From contig OY992835.1 in the NCBI GenBank assembly GCA_963921425.1, positions 24,813,322 through 24,877,321 on the forward strand: DNA of 64,000 bases. The letters run 5' to 3'. This document shows, piece after piece, positions 36,345 through 51,348 of this stretch. Positions within the stretch are counted from its first letter, which is position 1. Each line of letters opens with the position of its first letter. This DNA comes from Dryas octopetala (taxonomy: Eukaryota > Streptophyta > Magnoliopsida > Rosales > Rosaceae). The notes under the pieces are model-generated. The model had not been told where the DNA came from, searched no databases, and saw only the letters and a list, made by a program, of their open reading frames with translations. The position numbers were made by a program, and so were the translations under genes.

Positions 36345-39300
36345 ATGGAGCCGTCGGAGCTTCCCGTCGCAACCGTGACTCAGCGCGACCAATGGATGGT
36401 AGAGAGTTTGGTCTTTCGGGCCTACAACCTCTTCGCCAGCGTTCCCCGCAACGCTCAATCCGTAATGTAAAAATAAAAAATAAAAAAAATGCCCAATTCC
36501 ACTCTCAACTCAATCATTCCTAGGGTTTCCTAATTCTAATCGTTTGGTTGGTTTTAGAATTATAATGATTTTTATTTTATTTATTTATTTATTTATTTTT
36601 ATGGGTCTTGATTATAAAGGTTGGAACTTCAGCGTGACAATCACATAGAGTACCTAACGAGAGGTCTCAGACAACTCCCTCCCTCATTTTCCGCTTTGGA
36701 TGCCAAGTAAAGCTCTCTCTACCTCTCTGTCTCACACACCACACACACACCACATACCCACCTAAATTTGATGAGCTGAATTTATAGAACTGGTTTAAAG
36801 TTTTTATTTTTTTGTGAAATTTTCAAATGGGTGCATTTGTCTTGTCAGTCGACCCTGGGTTTGCTATTGGATTCTGCACTCATTGGGTTTACTAGGGGAG
36901 TCTGTTGATGCTCAACTGGAAAATAACACCATTGACTTCCTTAGCCGTTGTCAGGTATGCACATAACCAATTGAAAGTTGTATGACAATCTCACATTGCT
37001 TAAAGTGAAAATAATGAAAGGCCGGTGCTTTTGTTTGCTTGCAGGACCCAGATGGTGGATATGGTGGCGGACCTGGACAGGCAAGTAACTGATCCCACTA
37101 TCTGCCGAGGTGGCTTAGTCATTTTTGATGTATAATATTTGTTGAACTTCTGTTGGTGTTATTTGTGATAGCCTGAGTAAAACTGCTTTTGTCCAACCTT
37201 GAAGTTTGTTAGTTGCTTTCATTCGAGACTAGACTTATATAACATTATTTGCACCCTCTACTATATCATGTATTCTTTTGCTTACAATAGTTACCTTGTT
37301 AACTGTTTTGTTCAGTTGCCACATCTTGCAACAACTTATGCTGCAGTCAATTCACTTGTGACTCTGGGTGGTCATGAAGCTCTTTCATCAATTAATAGGT
37401 GGTCAGTTCATTCTCATAAACAAACTCATTCTTTTACAACAGTGCAATTCTGAGCATTTGGGAAGTGATTTGACATGATTCTTTTCCATTCAGAAGTAAA
37501 TTGTACATGTTTCTGCGGCGAATGAAACACCCAAGTGGGGGCTTCAGGTTCGATACACATTTATTCGGGATTTTTGGAACCTTTAGAATATTACTTTTAA
37601 CATCATTTATTACTTTTACCATCATTTATTACTTTTCCTCAGGATGCATGATGCTGGAGAAATTGATGTTCGGGCATGCTACACTGCGATTTCTGTTAGT
37701 CTCTCTCTCTCTCTCTCTACACACACACGTACATTGGTGCAGAACTGGAGATTACTGTTCTGCATCCCATTTTTAATGCACATAAGAATTCTGTTCATTA
37801 GAGTAGTTTGCAGAACTACAATGTGAGATGCCTTCTTGGGTAACAAGAGTAGAGAGCATTTTGTCTCAAGTGGCTATTCATCCATTGTTAGACTATTAGA
37901 TCACAGCAGGTTCACGTTGGAGGTCTGGTTGTATGGCCAAAGGCATTTCCAATTGTTTCTCACCTACTCCTAAAGTCTTTTTGAACTTGCTAAGGCTTGT
38001 GCTAGTACCATCCTTGTTGTCCTAAAATTGTTGTACAATCGGAATATTTGTTTATGATATTTATAGTTCTGTTCTTTATTTACCATGTTGTTATATGCTT
38101 GCTTAATTTTCATCATGGAAATTTTACTCATGCTCACAGGTAGCAAGTATTTTGAACATTTTGGATGATGAACTGGTTCAGAATGTTGGAAGTTACATTT
38201 TAAGGTTGTTTACCAAGTCTTTAATTTTTTAAATTTAGCTGAGTCGGAATATTTTTTATTTCTTTTTGGTTTTAAATTGACCCTTGTTCTAGGTGTAGTT
38301 ATGGTTATCTTTTCTTTTAAAAGCCTTTGCTGCCCTTTATTAGTAAATTTCTTCCTTTTGCCTTCCATGACATTGAGTCATTGACTGAAGTTTGTTCTCC
38401 TTGATATGAATTGGAATTAATATCACGGACAAATTAATTTTTATCTCTTTGCAGTTGTCAGACTTATGAAGGCGGAATTTCTGGGGAACCTGGTTCTGAA
38501 GCTCATGGTGGGTATGTTTCAGACTTATATCTGTTTAAGGATTGTAAATTTCAATTTGTATCAATGGTCTCTTTTCCTTGTTAAGTGGATGAAGTATTAA
38601 GACACTCTAGTTGGAGTGGAGAGCATGAGTTTGAAAGCCCTTGAGCATTAGCTTTTGATATTACTAAGTAATAATGTGACATCAGATATACGTATTAAAA
38701 AATTGGCATATCTATGTTCTTTTGACTACCAATCTTTCCTCCACTCACATGTGAAATTGTTTGTCTGCCTGTTTGTCCTTTCGCAAATTACCTAATCTGA
38801 AGATTGTACATGTGAAACAAAAATTTACTATTGTCAAGTTATCTTTGTGAACTTTTAGGCAATGTATTCTGGCTTCCCTTTTCTTTCCATCCATTCACCT
38901 GTCACAGATACATATGTGCTTGTTGTGTGCATTCCTTTGGCAAAGCCTTTGATAGATCGAGCAATTTTTTCTTCAGGTACACCTTTTGTGGGGTGGCAAC
39001 AATGATTCTGATCAATGAGGTCAATCGTTTGGACTTGCCTAGACTAATTGTAAGATAGTTTGTGTCTCTTTGCGTGATTGAGATTAAATATTTCATTTTA
39101 TAACTGCATATAATTATGAGAGTCTATTCGAGTGTTTTTTAATATGCTTCTGTATTAATATTCACTGTAGCTTCCTTTTGCGATGATTTCCATAGACATC
39201 TTTTTTAAATTTATTACAAATATAGTTTGCTATTGTATTAGGATTGGTTGGTATTTCGACAAGGGAGGGAGTGCGGATTTCAGGGGAGGACAAATAAATT

Positions 39301-40251
39301 GGTTGATGGTTGCTACTCCTTCTGGCAGGTGATTCTCTACCTTTTTCTTTATCTTCTTAGGGATCCTTCTTAATCATAGTTGAATTAATTAAAATAAGTG
39401 AACAGGGAGGTGTTTTTGCGTTATTACAAAGAGTATGTTCAATTATTGATGAACAATTCGTGCTCCCGGATGCTGGAAGACACTGCACTATGGATAGCCC
39501 GCACACTTCTGCAGCATCTAGTATATCTGAAGTGGGAAAAAGTTTTGAAGGCACTTCATCTCAATTTGACAAGACTCTCCATTCTAGGCAGGGAGGTAGG
39601 CTGACTTAGATGAGTTTAAGATGTTTGGCCATGTATTTTTTACCAGAATAAAATTGCCTCTCAATACCCATATTTTTTTTTGGTTTAACTTTCTAATTTT
39701 ATATGCTGTGAGGTTTATCTTATAATTTTTCCATTCTTGTATGCATGGCTGAATGTCCAGAGAATTTCAATGATATTGGATATACTTTTATCAAGAGGCG
39801 TGTAGAAATGGAGCCACTTTTTCACGTCATAGCATTGCAGCAATACATACTTTTATGTGCACAGGTTTGGCTTCTGAATACAACTTCACACTCCGATAAC
39901 TGGATGCTTGACTGCATGGGTTTTCAAATGGATATCTCATTTGCCTGATATTGATGTAGAAATTAGAAATCTTACTTCCCAGGGGTTAATGTTTCTAATT
40001 TGATTTGGTCGATGCAGGATGAGAAGGGTGGACTGAAAGACAAACCTGGGAAATCTAGAGACTTTTACCACACATGTTATTGTCTAAGTGGCCTTTCTGT
40101 ATGTCAACATATGTGGTCAGATGATGAGTCTCCAGTGTTGCCTAGAGCAGTATTAGGTCCCTATTCCAATTTGTTAGAGCCAATTCATCCCCTCTTCAAT
40201 GTTGTCGTAGATCAGTATCATGAAGCACGGGAATTCTTTACAGCACACTGA
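36345..40251 (+). CDS. ERA1: protein farnesyltransferase subunit beta
   Basis: Fourteen exons: 36345..36466, 36620..36706, 36849..36954, 37045..37080, 37316..37398, 37494..37547, 37643..37694, 38140..38204, 38455..38511, 38977..39049, 39242..39328, 39406..39595, 39761..39864 and 40018..40251, giving 449 residues. It catalyses farnesylation of CaaX proteins with the alpha subunit in the cytosol; loss in Arabidopsis causes abscisic-acid hypersensitivity. The prenyltransferase repeats are clear: RPWVCYWILHSLGLLGE, DPDGGYGGGPGQLPHLA, RMKHPSGGFRMHDAGEID, CQTYEGGISGEPGSEAHGG and GFQGRTNKLVDGCYSFWQ. The zinc ligands are present as Asp267, Cys269 and His390 (DFYHTCYCLSGLS). The plant-specific loop before the last ligand is Ser/Thr-rich here and lacks the long Asp run known from Arabidopsis. 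The intron after exon 4 starts with GC (CAG|GCAAGT), and frame continuity demands it. Confidence 0.96.
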
Positions 40252-41052
40252 GCCACATCGTGCTTTGAGGTTTTCTCATAACTCAAGGGCTGGACTCTGG
40301 AGTAATGATGCATAATATGTGCAATGTAACATTTCATAATTCTGAACATGGTCTGTGATATATGGAATTTGTTAAATTATAGGCTAGCTCAAATACTGTA
40401 CCTGTAACATGTACTCACAGTTATCAAGTACAAAGATGTGGAGCTTTTACATGTACCATTTCATTGGTTAATAAAGTAACTGAGTAACTGAGTTGTGGAG
40501 CTTGATGCGGTTTATAAGATTCTTAATAATTGTTTCTTTACTAAACTATCCATGCTCAGCCAGAGAACATTGGGGTTGATATTGAAACTCTAAAACAAAC
40601 TTACACTATAACAGAGCACAAGACTGTGAAGACACATGGCACGATTGATGGAGAAAATCATGAATCTGAATAGCCAGAAACTAGTAGGAAATAGTAACGA
40701 TTTTCTTTTTAATCCGATTCACTTGTTTGAATTGGTGACGAAAGACATAAATTTCTTGAAGAAAATAACAAAGTATACGTGTTTTCAACTAATTTTGAGC
40801 AAGTATTATTGCCCACCGGCCACCGCCCAGAACCTTTTTGTGTCTGGTGGTCCAGTTGACACCAACGTTGACAGCAACATGAACAAGTTAACGAATAAGG
40901 ATAACAAGTAATTTTATTTTATGCTAAGTGTGGCACTGAGCTACTGCCTGGCCTGCTTTTGTTTTGTATTCTATTTGGAGGTTCTAAAATAAAGTCTTTG
41001 AAAAAACCCGTTCTCCAACTTGAACTTCCTCTCAATCTCAGAGTCCCCAAAC
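40252..41052. other. 3' region of ERA1 and CASPL upstream region
   Basis: Contains the probable ERA1 3' UTR, with an AATAAA-like ATTAATAAAGTAA near 40470, and about 450 bp before the CASP-like gene. The plus-strand frame at 40636-40911 has no recognisable domain. Confidence 0.5.
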
Positions 41053-42817
41053 ATGCAAATGACCGTAAACCCAGGCCAAATTATGAAGATGGAAAACCAA
41101 CAAGAACCACCACAAGACAAAGAAGAGGAAAAAGATGAAGAAGAAGAAGAAGAAGAACAAGTGGTGGAAGTGGAAGTGAAAGAAGGAAAGCACAGCGTCT
41201 CAGAACCACCACCACCCATTAAGTCTTGTTATTCACCTCCTCTATTATTCAACCAGGACCCCAAATCCCCATCTCCACCACCCGATTCTCCAACAGACCC
41301 GACCCATGAAACGTTTCACACTCCAGATACCAACCACGCAAAGCCTCCATCGCCACCAGTCGTGAAATCCCAAGATGGGTTTGTTGCTGGGCTTAGAGAG
41401 GTTCAAGACGAAAGTGGTGGCCCTGGTGGTGGTGGTGTTAATAGGCGAACATTGAGACCCAACTTATGGATATCGAAGAGATCGAGGAAGGAGAGCATGG
41501 TGAGGAGGGCTTTGTTTGGGTTTAGGATTTGTGGGTTTGTGTTTTGCCTGATCTCCTTCTCGGTTATGGCCGCTGACAAGGACCAGGGTTGGGCTTTAGA
41601 TTCCTTTGATCGCTACAAGGAGTTCAGGTTTGTCATTTTCTCAGTCACTCACTCACACTCTGTTTCTCCAGAAAGTTTTTATTTGGTTACGGTTATCTTG
41701 TTCAGTATCATATCTTAAGCAACATAAACAGGCTTTTGCAATACAAATTCCCAGATCCAGAGCAATTTTGTTGAATTATTAGTTGTTTATCTTTGTTTTT
41801 GGGCAAAATTGGCATGTGGGTATTCGGAGTATAGTGAATGTGAACAAGGTTATTAATTCAATTTTCATTTTTAATGTGAAATGTATTGATTGTAGGTACT
41901 GCTTGGCAGTGAATGTGATAGGATTTGTGTATTCAGGGCTGCAAACCTACGATTTAGGCTATTACTTTAGCAGTGGAAAACATGTAATACAGCACCATCT
42001 CCGCCATTACTTTGATTTCTTGATGGATCAGGCAAGTCACAAGCTTTTGTGTAAACAAGAGGCTCTCTAATAATATTAGTATATTACTAATTTTCTTACC
42101 TAACGTAGGCCAAAATTTTTCTATATTCTCTTAGCAATTTTATGATAAATTATGGGGACCACAGCCTATGAAGTTGGTCCTACAGCACTTGGATGGTTAT
42201 TACTCATTGGTTGACTATAGTCTATACTTCTTTATTTGATGAATGGAGTATAGTATGTGTTTATTGCTCACATCACATGTTGGCCATTGCTTTTGTTTGT
42301 ACCACACGGAATTGTATGATCAGATAATTGTGGACCATCTAGTTCATGACTTGTTTAGGGTTTACCACCTTTTCGATGTGTAAACTTGTGTCCGTTTGCT
42401 AGGAAGCAAATGACCACATCTTAAAGCAAACATACATATAGGACATACTAGATTACTTGCGATTGCTTAAGAGTGTCCAACAGCTCAACCCTATGTATGA
42501 AACTTTAGGGGCATAATATGGGGACCCCAAGTTGCTATGTGAAAAACCCAACAAAACATTTCAGATTGATTTGTTTAAGTTTCCAAGCTTTTTAATGGTG
42601 GAATTGTTGTTTGGCATGGCAGATTTTGACATACCTTCTGATATCGACATCTTCATCGGCTGCTATTCGAGTTGATGACTGGGAGTCCAATTGGGGCAAA
42701 GACAAGTTCCCAGATATGGCTCGTGCTTCCGTGGCGTTGTCCTTCCTTGCCTTTGTTGCTTTTGCCTCCTGCTCTCTCATCTCTGGTTATACCCTGGGTA
42801 CCCTAAAATCTCTGTAG
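41053..42817 (+). CDS. CASP-like membrane protein, CASPL4A type
   Basis: Three exons: 41053..41627, 41896..42031 and 42623..42817, giving 301 residues. A long disordered N-terminal part has a Glu-rich tract (about residues 25-40), then Pro/Ser-rich motifs such as [15 protein letters not shown]. Four membrane segments follow: [55 protein letters not shown] and [20 protein letters not shown], the layout of the MARVEL-like CASP family. CASPs form membrane scaffolds; for subfamily 4A no specific role can be read from sequence. Start choice is open: ATGs at 41053, 41059, 41083 and 41089 share the frame. The second intron begins with GC (GATCAG|GCAAGT). From memory the Arabidopsis relative sits two loci from ERA1, matching the adjacency here. 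Confidence 0.88.
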
Positions 42818-43196
42818 TTCGTAAGTCTACCTCTGTCTGCCTTAAACCCTGTAATCTACCATCATTTTTTTTCCCTTCTATTCGTTTTTACTGAACTATG
42901 ATTCAAGTGAATTGATGTATAAGAAATGTTTCAAATTTTTTACACAATGATAAACTTATATTTATGTCCTAGGCCAGTTTATGGATCATGATTTAAGGAC
43001 TTTTTTCTTTTTCGCTTAGAGTACCTTAGGTCATTCTCAAAAACAAAGAGAGAACCATGTGGAGTTGTTAATGGACTTGAGAAAGTAGGTTTTGTTTATT
43101 GGGCCAAATCCGAAACATTTCCAATACCGAGTCTGCAGTACTTGCGAAAGAGAACATAAAGGTATATTCATGTATGGAGAATTACAATTATGGCAA

Positions 43197-43887
43197 GGGT
43201 GGGGCTATGCGCACCACCCCATTCTGCTGAGTTGACCACCCCCCTAATTTTTTGCCCATTTTTGCCCATTTTGCCCTCCTCTCCTCCTCCCCCACCCAGC
43301 CACCACTCCCCCACCGATCCCCTCCCCTCCCCAGCCCGCCCCCAGCCAGCCCACCCCTACCCAGCCAGCCCGCCCGCCGTCGCACCCATCCCCAGCCAGC
43401 CCACCCCTACCCAGCCAGCCCGCCGTCGCACCCATCCCCAGCCCGCCTGCACCCCCTCACCCAAGCCCAGCCCCCGTCGCACCCATCCCCAGCCCGCCCG
43501 CACCCCCGTCGCACCCATCCCTAGCCCGCCCGCACCCCCTCACCTCAAGCCCCGCCGCGACCCCCGATCTGGAGAGAGAAGATGGTAGACAGAGGGGAGA
43601 GAGAGAAGATGGCAGAGAGAGGGGAGAGAGAGAGAAGGGAGATCGGGCGGCGGGGAGAGCTGGGTGTGGGCGGGGTCGACCGGCGAAGGGGAGGGCTGGG
43701 TCGCGCCGGCGGCGGGGAGGGCTGGGTGGGTCGCACCGGCGGCGGGGAGGGCTGGGAGGGGTGGCCGGCCAAATTGGAGGGGCTGAGTTTTTTTTTTTTA
43801 ATGCAGGGGCAAAATGGGCACAAAGGGGTAAAAATTTAAGTGGGGTGGTCAACTTAGTGGATTAGGGTGGTGTGCATAGCCCCCCCC
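43197..43887. mobile_element. Mutator-like non-autonomous element with a GC-rich core
   Basis: A 691-bp insertion flanked by the 9-bp direct repeat TTATGGCAA (43188-43196 and 43888-43896). Unit 2 of the surrounding duplication has a single TTATGGCAA at 47950-47958 and no insert, so the empty site is known. The long terminal inverted repeats include GGGGCTATGCGCACCACCC on the left and, inverted, GGGGCTATGCACACCACCC on the right, continuing through TTGACCACCCC and TTTTGCCC for about 75 bp. The core is a very GC-rich array of CCAGCCCGCC/CGCACCCATCCCC motifs followed by a GGAGAGAGAGA tract and CGGCGGGGAGGGCTGG repeats. No transposase. Confidence 0.85.
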
Positions 43888-44765
43888 TTATGGCAAAGAT
43901 CATGTGGGCTGTAACCCAAAAAAAAAAATAAAAAAAGATGGTGTGGGCTGACTTAATGATTCAATTAGAATAGCTAGAAGATTGATATTCCTAAATTCCA
44001 AGCTGTAGCCCAACTTTTATAACAATTCCACGAGACTCACGAGTAACTCACTAAATAAATGGGTTATACAGTAATATTGCATGTTTGGCATGTACATATT
44101 CATTGACCACATTTCTTATTATTCATTGGCATAATGATAAAAATGAGTCTTATATGAATTATGTGAGAAATGTGACCGGTAATATCATGAATGTGATAAG
44201 TCTCAAAAGTTTTAGTTTTTCTCTTTCTGTTTTTTTTTTTCTTAATTTTCACTACTCAAAAAGTCAAAAAACATTAATTGAGAGAGCATTGATGGTGACC
44301 AAACGTGTCATAATCACTCACTTAAAATTTGTTAAGTGATTAGCTTTAATTACTATTTTGTTTTTCTCTCACTTTTGTCCTCTCTCAAAACAATCTTGTA
44401 TCATGTTAGCTTTAATAGTAAAGAATTGTAATTAAAACTAAATATGTTGCGAGTTTTAAATGAATGATTGATCGATCATGTGAGGTGGCAAAAATTTTCC
44501 ATGATGCTATATAAACTACCTTGTAGTCTAATTTTTTATAAATCCCAACTATGTGAGAGTTTATATTTATTCATACTCTATTCTATAATTCATTTATTTA
44601 AAACAAGTAAAAAAATTAACGTATCAATCAACTACAACAATTAAGATCAATAAATTAGAATATAAAGTTGTGCCCTTTAAACTTTTTTCCGTTGGTAATA
44701 CATACTTATCATGTTGCACAATGACATTTGAACCTGAACAGAAAATGCATCTAGGATTCTAGATG

Positions 44766-45879
44766 GAGTGTCGTTATTATTCGGATCTAACTTTTTTATT
44801 TTTATGCCCAATATTTTTATAAAATATAATTTTTAATTCTATGCTAATGTAAATTAACTTTTAAGGACTTCAAAACATTTAATTAAAAATATACGTAACA
44901 CTATTTATACCCAACAACACACACCATATTAACCCAACACTATTTAACACCCAGCAAGTTTAATTGGTTATTAAAATGTTAAACCCAGATTTATAGTTGT
45001 GGGCAATGTTTTTGGAATTTTGATGTTTGTTATTTTCAACCAAACAAAACATCTGGAATTTTTTACAGGTTCATTCGCCCTTCAAATTGATATGTATCTT
45101 TCATTGTTAATTTTCAATATGGGTACTTGTTAATATATAATTAAGAATATGGAAAACAGAGAACCTCTTGATAGTGAGAAAATAGAGAATGGAGAAGAGA
45201 TGAGCTGATGAGGTTGAAAGAGATGGAAAGGAAAGAAAATAATGGGTTTTGGTTTTTGCTCGTCCTGCATGATGAGAAATAGAGGGATCGAAAGGAAAAA
45301 AATTTTCAAAGATACATTCTGATTGATACCAGGATAACAAAACCCCTTCCATTCCCTCACAAAATCCATCTGCAAAGAACGCACGTGGTGTGTGGGAAGA
45401 AGAAGCGTCAAAGTTTGTGCAATGGTTATTGTTCTTAAGTACATAGTAATGGTGTTGGGTGAGTTGTTTGTTTTTTGTTGTGGTGCTATTCTTTGTAAAT
45501 TGAAACAATCTACTGGTGCCAATTTTTTTTTTTTTTTTTTTTGTATTAGAAAATGAATATGATAGTATCAGATGGGGCAAACGCTTATACTAGCTGTGAT
45601 TGACAAGGCAAAGTTGGCAAATTCTAAAAATAGTGTGAAAAGAGGGAGCAAAATCAGATCTCCGGGCGGGAAAGAAATTAGGGTTTGAGGGTTTCTGGAT
45701 CAAGGTAAATGGGTGTATGTTTGTTGGGTATACTAATAAGAATTCAATGGGTTAGTTATTTAGTTGTTGGGGTTTTGGTAAAGGTAGTTTAGAAAAATTC
45801 ATTGGGTGTATTGATAAAGTTTTACTCTTTTGAAAATTATGTTGAGTGTAAAACATATGTTGGGTAGGAATAGGGCACC
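44766..45879. mobile_element. 1.1-kb insertion with 10-bp target duplication, possibly Mutator-like
   Basis: Flanked by ATTCTAGATG at 44756-44765 and 45880-45889. Unit 2 has one related site (GGATCTAGATGCATT, near 48233) with no insert. The ends GAGTGTCG and, inverted, GGTGCCCT match only weakly. Inside are repeated TTGGGTGT/AACACCCA-like motifs near both ends. The middle has an open frame at 45107-45580 on the minus strand and a segment reading AATTAGGGTTTGAGGGTTTC, which looks like a plant 5' leader, so capture of a host gene piece is possible. Confidence 0.65.
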
Positions 45880-46016
45880 ATTCTAGATGCCTTGAACTTT
45901 TTTTCCTCTATGCCACGCAAGTAAATAACCAGCTTTCACATCCCTCTCCCATCGCCAACAAAATGTAACGTTGTCACCTTTCACATAATCATAATGGTCT
46001 GTGACTCTGTAGTGTC

Positions 46017-46024
46017 TATAAAGT
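46017..46024 (+). promoter_or_regulatory. TATA box of enone oxidoreductase copy 1
   Basis: TATAAAGT within GTCTATAAAGTGTGTGCC, 73 bp before the ATG. The same promoter, about 200 bp long, is repeated in front of copy 2 with the box at 48383. Confidence 0.6.
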
Positions 46025-46068
46025 GTGTGCCATCTCTCATTCATTATTTCACCAGAAACCCCTTCTAA

Positions 46069-47501
<1,433 letters not shown>

Positions 47502-48382
47502 GATCATGAGAGTTCCTGTGTCTGTATAGAACCCATTTCCATATGTGATATGGTGTGGTTGTTTGAACTTAAAATACTTGCAATAAGGGGATGTGATCAT
47601 GTGAGAAATATATGCATGCTATATATATATATATAAGTTGGACTTTAATTTCCTTACTTTCTCTGCACTTTGTTTTCTTCCTCAGCTTTATGTTTCATGT
47701 TGATAATGAGAAACTTATATTTATGTCCTAAGCCAGTTTATGGATCATGATTTAAGGACTTTTTTCTTTTTTGCTTAGAGTACCTTAGGTCATTCTCAAA
47801 AAATAAAAAAAGAGAACCATATGGAGTTGTTAATGGGCTTGCGAAAGCAGGTTTTGTTTATTGGGCCAAATCCAAAACATTTCCAATACCGATTCTGCAG
47901 TACTTGCGAAAGAGAACACACAGGTATATTCATGTATGGAGAATTACAATTATGGCAAAGATCATGTGGGCTGTAACCAAAAAAAAAAAAAAAAGATGGT
48001 GTGGGCTGACTTGATGATTCAATTAGAATAGCTAGAAGATTGATATTCCCAAATTCCAAGCTCTAGCCCAACTATATAACACTTCCACGAGACTCTTAAC
48101 ATCGACTACATTAGGTAAGTTAAGGTCAATAAATTGGAATATAAAGTCGTGCCCTTTAAGCTTTTCTTTGGTAGTAAGTCCAGAAATTGTTATCTTATTG
48201 CACAATGAAATTTGAACCTGAACTGAAAATGGATCTAGATGCATTGAACTTTTTTTCCTCTATGCCACGCAAGTAAATAACCAGCTTTCACATCCCTCTC
48301 CCATCGCCAACAAAATGACACGTTGTCACCTTTCATAGGTCCCCTTTCACATAATCATAATGGTCTGTGACTCTGTAGTCTC

Positions 48383-48389
48383 TATAAAG
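48383..48389 (+). promoter_or_regulatory. TATA box of enone oxidoreductase copy 2
   Basis: TATAAAG, in the same position relative to the ATG as in copy 1. The promoter has a short extra segment (CACCTTTCATAGGTCCC) compared with copy 1. Confidence 0.6.
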
Positions 48390-48434
48390 TGTGTGCCATC
48401 TCTCATTCATTATTTCACCAGAAACCCCTTCTAA

Positions 48435-49863
<1,429 letters not shown>

Positions 49864-50240
49864 GATCATGAGAGTTTCTGTGTCTATATAGAACCCATTT
49901 CCATATGTGATAAACTGATAATGGTGTGGTTGTTTGAACTTAAAATACTTGTAATAACTAATAAGGGGATGTGATCATGTGAGAGATGCATGCTATATAT
50001 ATAAGTTGGACTTTAATTTCCTTACCTTCTCTGCACTTTGTTTTCTTCCTCAGCCTTATGTTTCATGTTGATATTGTGCTTGTGCTAAAATGATGTCATT
50101 TAGAATTAGGTTTGGACGATGCATGTTCATACATGCTGAGATGGTAAGTTGCTGACTAAAGATGAATAAATAAAGAAAAAAATAATGAACATGTAAGAAG
50201 AAGAAGGAAGAAAAAATTATGAAACAGAAGAGAAAAACAG

Positions 50241-50574
50241 GGGAGTCTGATAGGGCAGTGAAAGAAGATGGGGAAGGTTGGTGTGAGAATGAGTCCATTT
50301 ATGATCACCATGTGAGCAAAAATGAATCCGTGTGAGAATAGTACCTGCAGGTCCAATAATAACACCAGCAGCAGAATTCATAATTGTACTGACATCTATA
50401 TATCTTGGAGAAACTAAAGCCTATATATCTTGGAGAGTGGGAAGGTGAAGCAGTGAATATGAGCGATTGATCCCACAGGAAGCCTATATGTTGATGGATT
50501 TGCATATCTTCAAGCCTCCAAAACCACAGGAAAGCTGGTTGTGCATCCTATCCCATCACCATGAGAATAAGTTC
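50241..50574 (+). pseudogene. decayed last exon of an enone oxidoreductase
   Basis: Begins like exon 4 of the intact genes (ACAG then GGGAGTCTGATAGGGCAGTG) and ends like them (GGAAAGCTGGTTGTGCATCC, then ATCCCATCACCATGA). It has an extra segment of about 60 bp after the first 45 bp, a repeated ATATATCTTGGAGA, and a deletion where the intact exon reads GAGAGTGGGAAGGTGAAGCC. The frame is not maintained and no other exon lies directly before it. Confidence 0.8.
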
Positions 50575-51348
50575 ACCAATTAGCAGGGCCTTAATTCATC
50601 GTGTCTTGGCCCATACAAAATGACAAAATCGATACTATTTTGTTCACAAAATACCTCAACACATAATGTGTCTAGCTTAACGCATATACAGTCAAAATCA
50701 AACCTTAATGTTTTGTTGTCTCATTCTTTTTCACAGTGTAAATGTGACTCAGAAATTGGGTTTCCTAAAAACATCATTTTTCTTGAGAAAAACTTCTGTA
50801 GTAATACTAATAACAAGTCATTACTTATCACTTATTTTTTTAAGTACTTATTCTATATTTTCGCAATATGGTTATACAGTATAACCAGTTTTAGATGTTA
50901 TAATTGGTAAAAGTGAATTGGTTACATTATTTTATTTCACCATATGGAAAATACATAGAATAAGTTTTTCTTTTTGTAAGAGAAAAAACTTGTGTGTATT
51001 CTGGTTGGTGTGACATGATGAGTCCAAATACTCAGCAGACATCATTTCATAGATTTCTATAATAAAATAATAATAAAATGTAAGAAAACTCTATTTTGAT
51101 TTCATTGCATGGATTGACTAATTGAGAATTTGAGACTGAAAATGACATGGGACATAATATTTCTTTCTCCCTTTTCCTTGAAAGTTGAAACCAAACGACA
51201 TCTACTGGTCTGCTGGGTCGCCTCTCTCTCCATCACACACACCGAGTAAAACTAAAGTTGAAATCAAAAGAGCCCCATCTCTTTTTTTTTGCTTAATTTC
51301 TAAAAGCCCTCTACTACGACTATTATCTAGTTTCTTGTGCAGCCATCC

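Noticed and set aside
37081-37090. GT donor four bases downstream of the ERA1 exon 4 end
   Set aside because: Adding GCAA would shift the frame into the conserved exon 5, so the GC donor was preferred.
41020-41052. Upstream extension of the CASPL frame starting at TTG
   Set aside because: TTG is not a credible plant start; the first ATG in frame is at 41053.
43190-43852. Open frames of 85-132 codons on both strands, Pro-, Gly- and Arg-rich
   Set aside because: They lie inside the GC-rich core of the Mutator-like element; simple repeats without stops produce such frames in all phases.
45107-45580. 157-codon frame on the minus strand with an overlapping 130-codon frame
   Set aside because: It starts next to a long poly-T tract inside an insertion absent from the sister copy and shows no domain. 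It may include captured gene sequence but is not supported as a gene.
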